In this document: piece after piece, positions 10,492-21,266 of the stretch
Position numbering within the stretch: position 1 is the stretch's first letter
How the letters are laid out: every line of letters starts with the position of its first letter
DNA from: Metellina segmentata
Lineage: Eukaryota > Arthropoda > Arachnida > Araneae > Tetragnathidae
Direction of reading: 5' to 3'
DNA: 64,000 nt
NCBI GenBank assembly: GCA_947359465.1
Contig: OX375879.1
Span: 123,412,486 to 123,476,485 of the forward strand
The notes under the pieces: model-generated
Databases searched by the model: none
What the model saw: only the letters and a program-made list of their open reading frames with translations
Told to the model about the DNA's origin: nothing
Made by a program: the position numbers and the translations under genes

Positions 10492-12205
10492 TTCCAAGAC
10501 GACAACGCTCCGTTTCATGTTGCAGCCTCTGTCAAGTAGGGATGCGACATCAATGTCGATGTTTTCAAAACATCGATCTTTTATTAAAAAAAACATCGAT
10601 GTGTTTAATATCGATGTAATGCCGATGTTTTTTAGCATCGATATTTATACATTTCGATGTTTTTACGTTGTCGATGTTTTATTTTTTAGTGAAAAAAGTA
10701 CCATTATAAAAATTTAAAAAAAAAATAACCAAGTAACATAATTTTTATAATCAGTAAATTGAACATACTTTTAGACCAAAGAGGCCAGGGGTGAAGGGTG
10801 TGAAAAGTAGGGATACGACATCAATGTCGATGTGTTCAAATCCTCGATGTTTTTTAATAACATTGTTGTACTTACCATCGATTTATTGGAGCCGATATTT
10901 GTATAACATCGATATTTTCTTTTTGAATGAAAAAAGCACCATAGTAAAAATTAAGAAAAATAACCGTACAACTAAGTATTTGTCAGTGATGCCGACTAGG
11001 GATGCGATATCGACAACAAAACATCGATGTTCAATATTAACACATCGATGTTAATAATATTTCGCCCCAAAAACATCAATGTTTTAAATAACGATGTAAT
11101 AAAAAAAAAATTCTCCATTTTTTTAAAAACTGGTTTAGTAACCTCAAACATTAATGTTATCCCGGGTGAGGAAAGATGATTAAATTTGTCACATGCCGTG
11201 TTTGTTAATTTATAACTAAGTTTTTTTAAACTGTCAAACAACGGGAAAAAAATTAATAAAAACAATTAACAAATCTTTTGTTTTCAAATTGAATAATGCA
11301 AAAGAAAGCAATTTTTGGAACAATTTGAAATATGTACTACTAAATATAAGTATAAGTAGGTAGGTACATAACAATAATTATTGTTAGTTATTAATTATTT
11401 ACCAACTTATGGGGAGAAATCAACTTAATTTTGTATATCCTGCAAATAAAATATATTGGGGCTTTTAATTATTATGTACCCCAATATTTGTTATTTACAG
11501 TTTGTAAAAAAAGAAGTTTGTTAACTTTCTCCCCTTTAAGCCGACTGCTTTTTTCACTAAATGTCCCATCAGTTAGGGAAAAAGCTCTTTCTGATGGGAG
11601 AGATGTCGCCATCACTGACAAATACTTAATTGCACGGTTATTTTTTTTAAACTTTTACAATAGTATTTTTTTAATTCAGAAATAAAACATCGACTTTGTT
11701 TTGACAGTTTAAAAAAAAAGTCTTACTTATAAATTAATAAACACGGCAAATGACAAATTAAATCTCTCCCCCTCCCCAGCGAACATTAATGTTTGAGGTT
11801 TCTAAACCAGTTTTAAGAAATAGGGAAAAAAGTATAAATTACACTAATGTTTAAAAACATCGATGGTTTTGAGGCGATGTATTATCAACATCGATGTTTT
11901 TAATTTGGAACATCGATGTTTCAAACCATCGATGTTTTGCTGTCGATGTCGCATCCCTACTGTCATACCGAAATATGGATGTAAAACGTCTTCCCTGGCC
12001 TGTTCAGAGTCCCGACCCAAACCCCATAGAACATTTACGGGACTATTTAGAGTGACGCTTACGGACCTGGAATCCACGTCCGAAATCTACAGCTGAGCTG
12101 GCGGAATTCTTGCAGCAGGAATGGACACAAATACCCATAGCTGTGAATCCAAACCTTGTTGAAAGTATGCCCAGAAGGGTGGCTAGTGTAATTTCCCCCT
12201 ATTAA
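10492..12205 (+). pseudogene. Tc1-like transposase C-terminal half, interrupted by a MITE
   Basis: The frame at 10492-10536 reads FQDDNAPFHVAASVK, the block around the second catalytic Asp of a Tc1 transposase. It resumes after 11960 with VKRLPWPVQSPDPNPIEHLR and runs to a stop at 12203-12205. That second part holds the catalytic Glu in NPIEH. The 1.4-kb gap between the halves is exactly the hAT-like MITE 10537-11959. An in-frame stop follows in the second half (after DYLE). The upstream two thirds of the transposase are missing; the LINE tail adjoins directly. Confidence 0.85.
10537..11959. mobile_element. CATCGATG-type hAT-like MITE inserted in a Tc1 gene
   Basis: Starts TAGGGATGCGACATCAATG and ends TGTCGATGTCGCATCCCTA, an inverted repeat typical of invertebrate hAT ends. 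Flanks are CTGTCAAG (10529-10536) and CTGTCATA (11960-11967), a degraded 8-bp duplication (6 of 8 identical). CATCGATG-like motifs are concentrated near both ends. The left part is unusual: TAGGGAT starts recur at about 10807 and 10996, so the left end looks serially duplicated. There is no transposase. Open frames inside are fortuitous. Confidence 0.8.
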
Positions 12206-12640
12206 AACATGTATTATTTCCCTTATACCATCACACCTTACTGTCCGGACTAGTATTGTAGGAGAGTGTACATACAAGGAAAGAAGAGAGAAACAGCTTC
12301 AAGGAGGCATCGTGCCACCTGCAACTCGCAGTTTACTTGCGCAGTGGGCCACTAAGCCGCGACGGACTCTGGGAATTGTAGATTACGTCCTCTCAATCCC
12401 ATGGAACACTGGGTTTTTAATTGTGTCACCGCAGTGTAACATAGCTCTAGCCTCGCCTTTGTGAACCCATCCTCGCCTGTTGTGCAGAGAATTGTCCAAA
12501 AATGCTCTTCGTGTTTCCTAATAATAAACCACATTGCACTCTTCAAGCTTTGAACAGTGTTTTCAAGTAAGAAATAAAAGGGGACTCTGATCACTATTAT
12601 GGGTTGTTGCTTGCTTGCACATCGAATGTGAGAAAACTCG
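12206..12640. other. Unassigned, downstream of Tc1 remnant
   Basis: Probably the 3' untranslated part of the Tc1 element and flanking DNA. No inverted-repeat terminus could be paired and no gene is visible. Confidence 0.35.
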
Positions 12641-12651
12641 TAAGTGGCAGG

Positions 12652-13634
12652 TAGTGATGCTACATCGATGTCATTGTTACATCGATGTTTACACTTTTCG
12701 ATGTTTTTAAGTTGTCGATGTTTTAATTTGAAGTAAAAAAAGTACCATTATAAAATTTTTAAAAATAACCAAGTAGCATAATTTTTATAATCAGTAAATT
12801 GAACATACTTTTAGACCAAGGTAGTCAAGGGTGAAGGGTTTGAAAGGTAGAGATCGATGTCGATGTTTTCAAAACATCGATGCATTTACCATCGATTTAT
12901 TGGAGCATATGTTTGTTTAACATCGATGTTTTTACATTGCTGAAGTTTTATTTTTGAATGAAAAAAGTACAGTAGAAAAAATTAAGAAAAATAATAGTGC
13001 AACTAGGTATTTGTCAGTGATGAGGGACATCAGAAAGAGTTTTTTTCCCTAACTGGTGGGATAGTTTGTGAAAAAGAGAAGTCGGCTGAATGTGGAGAAT
13101 GATAAACTTCTTATTTTACAAACTGTAAATAACAAATATTGGAGCATTCAGTAATTATAGGACCCAATATTTTTTTTAACATTAAATAAAAAATAAGTTG
13201 TTATGTTTCCCCCCCCCCATAAGTTGATAAATAATTAATAATAACTAACAATAATTACTGTTATGTACCTACCTAATTATACTTATAGTTGGTAGAACCT
13301 ATGTCAAAATGTTGTGAATGTTATTTTCTTTTATATTTTTCATTTTGAAAAAAAAAAGATTTGTTAATTGTTCTGATTAATTTTTTAAAACTTGTTTTGA
13401 CAGTTTAAAAAAAAATGTCAGTTTACAATCCTGGTCAATCCTTTATTAATGAACACGACAAATGACAAATTCAATCCCCCCCCCCCAAACATTAATGTTT
13501 GTGGTTACTAAACCAGATTTAAGAAATTGGTGGGGAGGCGGAAGGTTAAATATACTGATGTTTAGAAATATCGATGTTTTTTTGGCGATGTATTATCAAC
13601 ATCGATGTTTTTGCGTGTCGATGTCGCATCCCTA
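12652..13634. mobile_element. CATCGATG-type hAT-like MITE, complete copy
   Basis: Left end TAGTGATGCTACATCGATG, right end GTCGATGTCGCATCCCTA. The 12-mer AAGTGGCAGGTA is repeated at 12642-12653 and 13640-13651, flanking the element; six extra bases (ATCCCA) lie between the right end and the duplicate. Internal blocks match 10.7-11.9 kb, including a near-copy of the AAGTACCATTATAAAA block. The 983-bp element carries no transposase. Confidence 0.85.
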
Positions 13635-13651
13635 ATCCCAAGTGGCAGGTA

Positions 13652-14184
13652 TAAAAGGGGGGCTGCAATAGCAATCACGCAAGCTGTGCGTTTTGATCCT
13701 TAGAGCACTTTGAGCGTTGTCTCAAAATCTTTGAACTCTTCCCCATGAGGCTCAAACAATGGCCATTTCGTTTCATTCATAGTTTAATTTTTATGCACAT
13801 CTAGTTTTACGAGTCACGTTGATCGGGAGGTACGATTTCAATGAAAGTATCCCCGAAAAGTTACTTGTTACTCCCGAGCAGCAGCGGTAGTGCCATCTAT
13901 CGGACATGACTTGAACTTTCTACAAATAATATTACGGGAGAAAGTCTGCTCCCCATTGCGCCGTCCATTCCAATAACCACCCCGGAGGAAACAGTGGAGT
14001 CCCGTGGTTTTGAAGGAGCCTTTGTAGGAATATAAGAGAACCCTTCCATGGGGGAGTCACGTTCTTCATTCGGTTCCGAGGTAGGTATTCAACTAGTTTA
14101 TGGAAGGCACCACACAACGGGTTATGGGAGAAAGTCAATCCTGAAGGGAAATAAATGAATGAAGCGTAACTGCTATAACCTGAA
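13652..14184. other. Unassigned sequence
   Basis: Somewhat more G+C-rich than its surroundings. Contains two GGGAGAAAGTC words (13936 and 14125) about 190 bp apart. No gene or repeat family was recognised. Confidence 0.4.
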
Positions 14185-14340
14185 TAGCTTTCTCTTTGAG
14201 GCGTGCCATCTCAAGTGTTGACTTCGTCATCTAGAAGGGGTTCAATATGACGAGGCGTTGTATTAGGATCTTTCCGGTATGAAACGCAGACCGTCGCCAA
14301 TAGCCCGTTGCTCCAGTGCGAGATTAATTTTTGTTTCTAT
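14185..14340 (+). repeat. SINE, 5'-truncated, diverged
   Basis: Matches the 3' half of the SINE body in order: a GCCATCTCAAGTGTTG block, CGTCATCT, GGTTCAATATGACGAGG, a GATCTTTCC block, ACCGTCGCCAATAGCCCGTTG and CTCCAGTGCGA. The tRNA-like head is missing, as usual for LINE-mobilised SINEs. More diverged than the SINE A copies immediately to the right. Confidence 0.7.
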
Positions 14341-14500
14341 TTTCCACCACACAACGTTCCAGCCTCACCCATCCTTTTGCCTCAAAGGGATGGAGAACTT
14401 CTGAAGATCCATGAAATATTGTGAGAAATCCCCCGAATACTCGAGTACCCCTATTACAAACACTTTCGATTCATTCCGAGGAATTCTGAATGTACACCTG

Positions 14501-14829
14501 CCGACCAACCGGTATAGTGGTTAAGGTGTTAGCCTCTAGATCGGAAGGTTCCTGGTTCGAATCTGGGTCCGGGCATGGATGCTTGTAAGCGTATGGTGTA
14601 GAGGCGGCTGGTGCACCTTAAATCTGTCGTGGCCGAAAGTCCTCACGTTGGGTTGGCGTGGAAGTTTGGAGAGTGGGGTGCCAGCTCAGGTGTTGCTTCG
14701 TCATCTGACCGTGGTTCAAAATTACGAGGTGTTGTCCTCGGATCTTTCTCTTAAGAGACTGATCCCGGACCGTCGTCAATAGCCCATTGTGTTGCTCTAG
14801 TACGACGTTAACTAAAAAATTACCAATTA
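14501..14829 (+). repeat. SINE A, full-length copy
   Basis: A tRNA-derived SINE. The head carries an A box (TAGTGGTTAAGG) and a B box (GGTTCGAATC). The body is shared by all SINE A copies (blocks GGCCGAAAGTCCTCACG, TGACCGTGGTTCAAAATTA, GATCCCGGACCGTCGTCAA). It ends with an ATTACCATT-type short repeat. It is flanked by the identical 15-mer CTGAATGTACACCTG at 14486-14500 and 14830-14844, so its limits are exact (329 bp). Transcription by RNA polymerase III and mobilisation by a LINE partner are inferred. Confidence 0.92.
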
Positions 14830-14873
14830 CTGAATGTACACCTGTTGTATATTCTTCCTCCGCTGTTCATTTG

Positions 14874-15238
14874 CCGGCCCACTAGTCAGGTTGTTAAGGT
14901 GTTCTAAATCTAATAAGGTGTTCTAAGGTGCCTCTAAATCGGAAGGTTTCTAATTCGAATCCGGGTCAGTGCGTGGATCTTTGTAAGCGTATGGTGTAAA
15001 GGCGGCTGGTGCACCTTAAATCAGTCATGGTCGAAAGTCCTCACGTTGGGTTGGTGTGGAAGTATATAGAGAGTGGGGTGCCAGCTCAGGTGTTGCCTCG
15101 TCATCTGACCGTGGTTCAAAATTGCGTGGTGTTTTCCTAGGACCTTTCCCTTAAGGGATTAATCCCGAACCGTCGTCAACAGTCCGTTGTGTTGCTCTGG
15201 TACGACGTTAATTAAAAATGACCAACTTACCAATTTAC
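14874..15238 (+). repeat. SINE A copy with altered head
   Basis: Same body and tail as the neighbour at 14501. The region between A and B boxes is expanded by a local duplication of GGTGTTCTAA, giving 365 bp. Target-site duplication: CCGCTGTTCATTTG (14860-14873) and CCGCTGTTCATCTG (15239-15252), one mismatch. It inserted only about 30 bp from the end of the preceding SINE. Confidence 0.88.
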
Positions 15239-15411
15239 CCGCTGTTCATCTGTACCCTACTATTTGTTTTGGGCTCTTACCTCTTTGGCTTTCACCAGTC
15301 GTGGTTTCTTAGTGAGATTCCATAGCTCGGACCACACGCTGCTATTTCCGTGGCTGTGTGGAAAATTTCTGTCACTGTTCTACATTTCGAGATCGATAGG
15401 TAGGTATTTCA

Positions 15412-15672
15412 ATTAACGTCGCTCTGAAGCAATACAATAGGTTAGGGGCGACGGTCTGGAATCAAAGCCGAAGAGAAACATTCGAGGACAGCACCACATC
15501 ATTTTGTATCTCTCCAAACTTCCACACCACGCGAACGTGAGGTCATGTGTCCACGACAGATTGAACGTTCACCAGTGCTCTTTTGTGCACGACGGTCTTG
15601 GGTTGGATTCGAACTCGCAACTCCCCGGCTATTCTATTGCGCCTCCAACTAGACTACCAAGAATCGAATTTC
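15412..15672 (-). repeat. SINE B copy
   Basis: A related but distinct SINE family on the minus strand. The B box (complement of GGATTCGAACTC) is at about 15604-15616. The body shares blocks with SINE A (the TGAACGTTCACCAG block, CTCCAAACTTCCACACCA, GGTCTGGAATCAA). The 3' end reads AATTAACGTCGC in complement. Its head differs from SINE A. Confidence 0.7.
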
Positions 15673-15767
15673 AAGAAGAAAGTAACTAAAATTTGGAGGC
15701 AGTGAAGTCCGAGCATGAAAACCGACACAGCGGTCTACCAGTCTCGTAACCATTTGCCAATCTGTCG

Positions 15768-16110
15768 TTGTTGTTGTTACTAATCCTTCTCTGTCTAGCG
15801 GCAGCTAGACATCGTCCATGAGACCATACACCCTTAAAAAATCCAGGGTCAGCAAAGGATTCGTCTCAAAAGTCTCCCTAGATAAACGTAGGCAAGTGAG
15901 GTTGTGCTCTGGAGACGCACTCTCCACTCCACACTTTGCGCAGACCGGAAAAACCTTGACACTGTGGCAATAGGAGCAACTCCTCAGGTGACCGCTAGCA
16001 AATCTAGACAAAGCAGTCTGGTCGGCCCTATCACAGGCAAGGCGATTGGAGCCACCAGGACTGATCCGCCTATACCAACCATGGGATGGAGGAACCCTCC
16101 ACGTCTTTAA
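15768..16110 (-). pseudogene. LINE 3' end (RSGHLK-type tail)
   Basis: The minus strand encodes the C-terminal tail of a Jockey-group LINE polyprotein: HGWYRRISPGGS, DRADQTALSRFASGHLRS, VFPVCAKCG (part of a Cys-rich motif) and NPLLTLDFLRVYGLMDDV before the stop at 15805. Past the stop comes an (AAC)n tail (ACAACAACAAC at about 15768-15778). The same tail protein and CAA-type repeat occur at 33.1-33.7 kb. Only the last roughly 110 codons survive, so it is a 5'-truncated insertion. Confidence 0.8.
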
Positions 16111-16368
16111 ATCTTTGTTTGTCTTGATGGATTTGCCAATCTTCTACTGCTTCGAGCTGGAAAAGAAATAACGAACTGATGCCAAATCATCTTAGCAATA
16201 ATTAGAATCCAGGGACTTTCTTCTCAAAAGCTAAATGTAGATGACGTAGTGCTTTGTAGTAGAATGTGTTTCTTGTGCATATTCCTTATTGAGTAGCCGG
16301 AAGTAGAAACTTCGTTTTCCGGCAGTTTGATTGCTTTCATGTGATTGCGTATTATTCTTCTCATTTGT

Positions 16369-16535
16369 TGGCATGGTGTGGAAGTTTCTAGAGTGGAGAG
16401 ACAGATCAGGTGGTTACCATGGTTCAAAATGACGATGCGTAGACCTTGAATTTTTCCCTTCGGAATTGATTACGGAACGTCACCAATAACCCAATGTGCT
16501 GCTTCAGTAAGACGTTAATTAACTACCTACCTCCA
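16369..16535 (+). repeat. SINE B, 5'-truncated
   Basis: Begins inside the body (ATGGTGTGGAAGTTTCTAGA), continues with ACCATGGTTCAAAATGACG and the block ACGTCACCAATAACCCAATG, and ends with the SINE B tail GTTAATTAACTACCTACC. The head with the polymerase III promoter is missing. Confidence 0.75.
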
Positions 16536-17183
16536 TCTTCTTTATTGAATATCCAAAGTCTGCTTTCAGTTTTTTTCCTCATCACCTCTCTGCCGGATTA
16601 GTTGGGCGCTTTTGAAATGCTTCTTTTATGGAAACCTAAAAGTGAGCGCAATGTTTGATAACTTCTAAATATTCAGTAACGATGGATTTTAAGGTTTCTC
16701 TCAACTGTGAAATTGTTTTAGCACCCACTATGGTAATCCACCTACTTTTTTAAAGCATTCGGTAGGCAACCCCTTGGTATCAAATATACATTTTCATTTG
16801 CGGACAAAAAGTCTCCCTAATATGTATCGTTACAAAATATTTCTCAGCTGTCTCTCTCTTTGAGCTTTTACGTCTAAAATAAAACAATACTAGCACAAAC
16901 AATCATTCAAAGCCAGAGCACTTCACTTGTATGAAATATATCAACAAATAAATAAATGCCTATCGTACTTTAAATATAACACAACCCTTCAGGATATATA
17001 CTTTTGATTGAATCAACAATTCTTTGTTCGTGGTAATGACTTACATTAAAATATTAAATTACATAGAACCTGATAGCTCTACAAACAGCTTTTGACCTAT
17101 AACCTCCAATTTGTCAGTATTTTTTATCGTAATTTGTATTTTTAACATTATTGCATGGAACTTGATTTCGTCAAATAAATCTG
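16536..17183. other. Unassigned AT-rich sequence
   Basis: No gene, no repeat shared with the rest of the window that I could identify. Confidence 0.4.
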
Positions 17184-17361
17184 GGTGGAGTGGTCGTTCA
17201 CGGTAAGAAGGCGATTTGTCGCCAAATATGGTAAACTTCACCTTTCTTCACATCTGCCGTATTTGTCATGGCATCTGCTTTTACGGAATTCGGCCGCCAT
17301 CCTGATTTGGCGACAAAAATTAGTTGGCGACAAAACTCTTACCGTGAACGACCACTCCACC
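17184..17361. mobile_element. Short palindromic MITE with perfect 25-bp inverted ends
   Basis: The first 25 bases (17184-17208, starting GGTGGAGTGGTCGTTCACGG) are the exact reverse complement of the last 25 (17337-17361). The 178-bp interior contains a GGCGATTTGTCGCC palindrome and two TTGGCGACAAAA words. No transposase and no clear target-site duplication were seen, so superfamily is unknown. Perfect ends suggest recent activity or strong constraint. Confidence 0.8.
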
Positions 17362-18621
17362 TTATTTTATTATAATAGTTTTAACGAAAGGATTAAGAGT
17401 TTTGTTTTTTCGACCATTTTCGTTTTCATTATTTTGGTACAGCTACACTCTACGTTTATGAGTGATGGCAACGGCTTGGCGATTTTTTTTGGCGCACTTC
17501 TAGTAACGAGTTACGATAAATTAAGGCAACCCATCTTTCGTTGCTGTTGTTGTGGTTTTCATGGCAACCTCGGCAAACGGAAACTTTTAATTTTCATTTT
17601 GAATATTCTAGAAAATTCTTCCAAAATCCGTTAAAGTCGTTTGATTTCATTGATTCGTTTGAAATTTTTTCTTTCCTCCCATTGGTTATTTTGTTTTTAA
17701 AATATCCTTTGATTCCATTGGTCCTTTTAAATCGTTTTCTGTGATACCATTGGTCCTTTTATTTGTATTTTGACAGTTGTGGAATTTTTATTTTGTTATA
17801 ATAGTTTTCATGACAGGATTAAGAATTTTGTTTTTTTGACCATTTTCGTTTTCATTATTTTTTTACGAGAGAATTCTGACTTTATCAGGTATTATTTCTT
17901 ACTTTTTTTCTTTTGTAAATCTTTTTCCTTTTTCAACATGCTCACTGTATTTAGTGTAATTGATAAGTTTCAGGTTATTCTTACCATTCGTAGCTTAGTT
18001 TCTCTGCTGGTTCACAAATGTGTTTTGATATGTGCTTAAGCTTACTACTTTTTGTGAAAGTTTTTTAAAAATATACTTTTTAAAACGTTCTGAAATATAA
18101 TTAAAAAGTGTGTTGTAAAAAGAAAAAAAAATTGTGACATTAGATTTAGGAAATAATTCTTTCCTTGGCAACTTTAGAAGTGCGCCAAAAAAAATCGCCA
18201 AAGCCGTTGCCATCACTCATAAACGTAGAGTGTAGCTGTACCATTATTTTTTTACGAAAGAATTCTGACGTTATCAGGTTGTATTATTTCTTGATTTTTT
18301 TCTTTTGTAAATCTATTTCTTTTTCAACTTGCCCACTGTATTTAGTGTAATTGATAAGTTTCAGGGTATTCTTACCCAACATTCGTAGCTTAGTTTCTCT
18401 GCTGGTTCACAAATGTGCTTAAGCTTACTACTTTTTCTGAAAGTTTTTTAAAAATATACTTTTTAAAACGTTCTGAAATGTATTTAAAAAGTGTGTTGCA
18501 AAAAGAAAAAAATTGTGACAGAAAAACAGTTAGAAAAAAATTATTTCATTGGCAAGTGCGCCAAAAAAATCGCCAAGGCCGTTGCCATCGCTCATAAACG
18601 TAGAGAGTAGCTGTTCCTAAT
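17362..18621. mobile_element. Outer copy of a TIR element, interrupted by a copy of itself
   Basis: Sequence 17362-17435 (TTATAATAGTTTTAACG to TTTTCATTATTTT) continues at 18243 and runs to a terminus-like end at about 18550-18621 (AAGTGCGCCAAAAAAATCGCC to GTAGAGAGTAGCTGTTCC). The same stretch exists inside the inner element at 17776-18242. The outer copy is truncated on its left, where the palindromic MITE adjoins. Its right terminus is more diverged than the inner one, consistent with greater age. Confidence 0.7.
17436..18242. mobile_element. Inner TIR element, 807 bp, 8-bp target-site duplication
   Basis: Starts GGTACAGCTACACTCTACG and ends with the reverse complement. The terminal inverted repeats are about 67 bp and almost identical (one indel). 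The exact octamer ATTATTTT flanks it at 17428-17435 and 18243-18250. An 8-bp duplication fits hAT or P-like transposons, but the terminal bases do not match a family I know. No transposase frame was found inside, so it is non-autonomous. Confidence 0.88.
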
Positions 18622-19771
18622 CGAATCGTCCGACAAGTCTCTTCTCGAGGTGGTCGTACCATCAATTTAAAGTACGCGAATGTAGTAGTTTATATTCTCA
18701 TTTCAACTACTCATGGATATTTGAACAGCTTTTTCGTGTTTACAGGAACCGAGGTAAAACACAGAAAAATATTGACTGGATCATGAGTCATATTCCCCAC
18801 GTAGAATCACTGAGTGAATACCGAAAGGTAGGTATCATCAAGCTGCAAACGTAAATAGCAATTTGTATCATACAGATGTTGCTTATTCTGTAGTCATTCA
18901 AGATTATAAATTAGTTTAATCATGTTTCAGCTAATGCTTACCAGTTTTCGAGTTTAAAGAGAATTACCGTTACTGAAACACTAACGGGTTTTCTTAGCTA
19001 GATTTTTAAAACTATTATAACCTCTGCTTTTTCAATATTAAAATGTGCCCCTCAGTGCAAAAAACATTTAGGAACCCCTTTTGTTTAGTTCGTCCGATTG
19101 GTATCTTTTGCTGGAAGTTAAATCGAATTGCTTCCATTTCAAATGAAATAATTTAAGCAGTAAGATGGTTTAAATATTTAGATGTTAAAGAAACAGTGTC
19201 CTACCATCTTCACCACAACAGCAGTTGCTGACATTTTGAAAACGTGCTTTAAAACAGCTAATTCATAAAAAAAACTTATAAACAGATTTTGATCATTTTT
19301 TCGTTAATTTGCAACTCTTTCCGTGAGTCACCTTGGAGTTTTAATTTAATTTTGTGTTCTGCTTGTCATACAAAGAATAAAAATATTATTTTAAATTATT
19401 ACAATGTGTAACACAAAAGAATTGGGATTGCATCATTAGGAACTCTATCTTAGGACTCAAATGAGAACATCAAATTCAATTCGAAAAATTAATGGGTCCA
19501 GGTATGTGGTATTTAGTACTTTTAATTAACGTCACACTGGAGAACATGTCAGGCTATTGACGACATATGGCTATATGGGACATGAGCGTGTGCTATCCCG
19601 ATTCCCTGTGCTGTTTCTCAGAAATGTCAGACAACGGCTAGCTTCAAGGATAGTGATTGCTGCTTGCGGACATGATACATTTTCCCGACGCAACTCTTTG
19701 GCAACTTCTAACGAAACTGACAGAGCGTGTGGATAGAGTCGCAAGATCTCTGAAGGGTCAATCACGTTAGC
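18622..19771. other. Unassigned AT-rich sequence
   Basis: No gene is supported. A short minus-strand frame at 19571-19765 lacks family motifs. No repeat boundary was recognised. Confidence 0.4.
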
Positions 19772-20341
19772 TTAAGCCGCGTTGTCACAGGAGTTGCAAA
19801 TAGTTCCCCCCCCCCTTTTTTTTTGTGGCTAGGAAGTTTTACTTTCCCCTATGCTGACCCCTTTTCGACCCTTCTTTAGAACCACTCCGGTGTAAACATT
19901 TTGTTGACTTCATAGGCAACACCAAAGGATGAGCACTCTTCTCACCCCTTTGTAGAGAAGAGTGAACACCATTCACCACGCCATTTTAATCGAATGGGTC
20001 AAGCACTGACAGTTGGGCCGGAGATGGGGTCAAGGCAAGCGATGAGGGCAAAATGTCACAACAAATGAACAAAAGACGGTGTGAGCGACCACGGGGTTTC
20101 GAAGGGCAGAGGGGAGGGGTGATTGTCAAGCAATACCGAAATAAGGGAGCATTTTCATCCCAGATTTCGTCTCCGAGAAATATCCCCCAAAAGTTGCAAT
20201 CCTTTGAACTTTGCTAAGTCCTGGTGGAAAACGGAATTGGAGTTGCTCACTCGTCGCCACCCCGACACGAGATCTTGACGATCAAATGAGTGTCGTTTCT
20301 CGGAATGGCTTCGATATTTGGAGGGGGAGAAGTTTGCAACT
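19772..20341 (-). mobile_element. PIF/Harbinger-like MITE, reversed copy, one end lost
   Basis: Reverse-oriented homologue of 24871-25487. Shared blocks are the G-rich segment GGAGGGGGAGAAGTTTGCAAC, the block GAGTGTCGTTTCTCGGAAT, ACACGAGATCTTGACGATCA and a CGATTAAAATGG-type block. The intact end begins TTAAGCCGCGTTGTCACAGG, while the other end stops after GTTTGCAAC at 20340 without the GTGTAAAC terminus. It carries no gene. Confidence 0.75.
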
Positions 20342-21265
20342 TTTAGAATGCAACGAATAGACTTGTATCGATTGGCTGACGCAGAGCAGACTAATGATTT
20401 TGATCGAGGATATACTCACTTTAACGAACCAATAATTGAGTACTCATGCTTTCTCCCACAACCACGTCGTAGATCTTCAAGCTGAGCGACCGGAAGAAAT
20501 AGTGTGGAGCTGCTTGCACGTGCTGCGTCTCTTTCATTAAAAGGTCGTGTTTCGAGGCCTATGACGTCAGTTCTTATAGTTTTCTGACATGGTTTCCATT
20601 TTATTCAACAAAGGACAACTAAGGTCTTTTCCCAACTGGCAACTCGTTTTAGTAAGTTCCAAGAGAGTGTGAGGATTACAGACGTAAGGTGTCTGAGCAT
20701 TGCCATCTAGAGGAGCTTCAAAAAGTGCTACCAACATGTCGACTCTTAGTCACGTAACTATTCTGTGAAAAATTGACTTGTTTGACCGATTTGGCAACTT
20801 ATTCCTAGTTTGGCGACATAAAATCTTGTGACAAGGTAGTTGCGTGAATGCGCATTTCTGTGGTGACGACAAAAGTGATGAAGTAACAGAAATCTATGTC
20901 TTGCAGACCAATGACTTGATGAATCAAAGGATGGGAGCATTTTCCCGTCCGTGAACCAATGAGTTGATGAATAGTATTCGGTTCCACCCAGCTGACGAAA
21001 GTAGTCTAAGGGTTTCGTGACTACTAGTTTGGGTCACATGGTTCTGAGCACATAAAAAGGTTACCATTGCTCACGTTACTTTTATATTTCCACTATAGTG
21101 TGGACCATTCTGTGTACAGTTGGCTTCTTTCATTGAACTAATTGTACTGTCTCATATTTTATAATGTACGCTAGTATTATCACTAATCTATATACAATGA
21201 ACTAATTTTTTGTATAACTCTTTCCTAGAGATGTTTTATTTTTATCATTACATTTTAAACAGCAT
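20342..21265. other. Unassigned sequence
   Basis: No supported gene. Includes TTGGCGACATAAAATCTTGTG near 20809, which recalls the TTGGCGACAAAA words of the MITE at 17.2 kb, but no inverted repeats were found. Short minus-strand frames at 20758-20987 show no motif. Confidence 0.4.
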
Positions 21266-21266
21266 A

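Noticed and set aside
10517..11054. A CRISPR-like array, because of many near-identical CATCGATG words
   Set aside because: The repeats are 8-10 bp, irregularly spaced, and bounded by transposon-type inverted ends. No spacer regularity or cas gene; the sequence is eukaryotic.
11844..12096. Opposing 77-codon frames at the MITE/Tc1 junction
   Set aside because: They are chance frames in CATCGATG repeats fused to the Tc1 tail; the true Tc1 reading frame is different.
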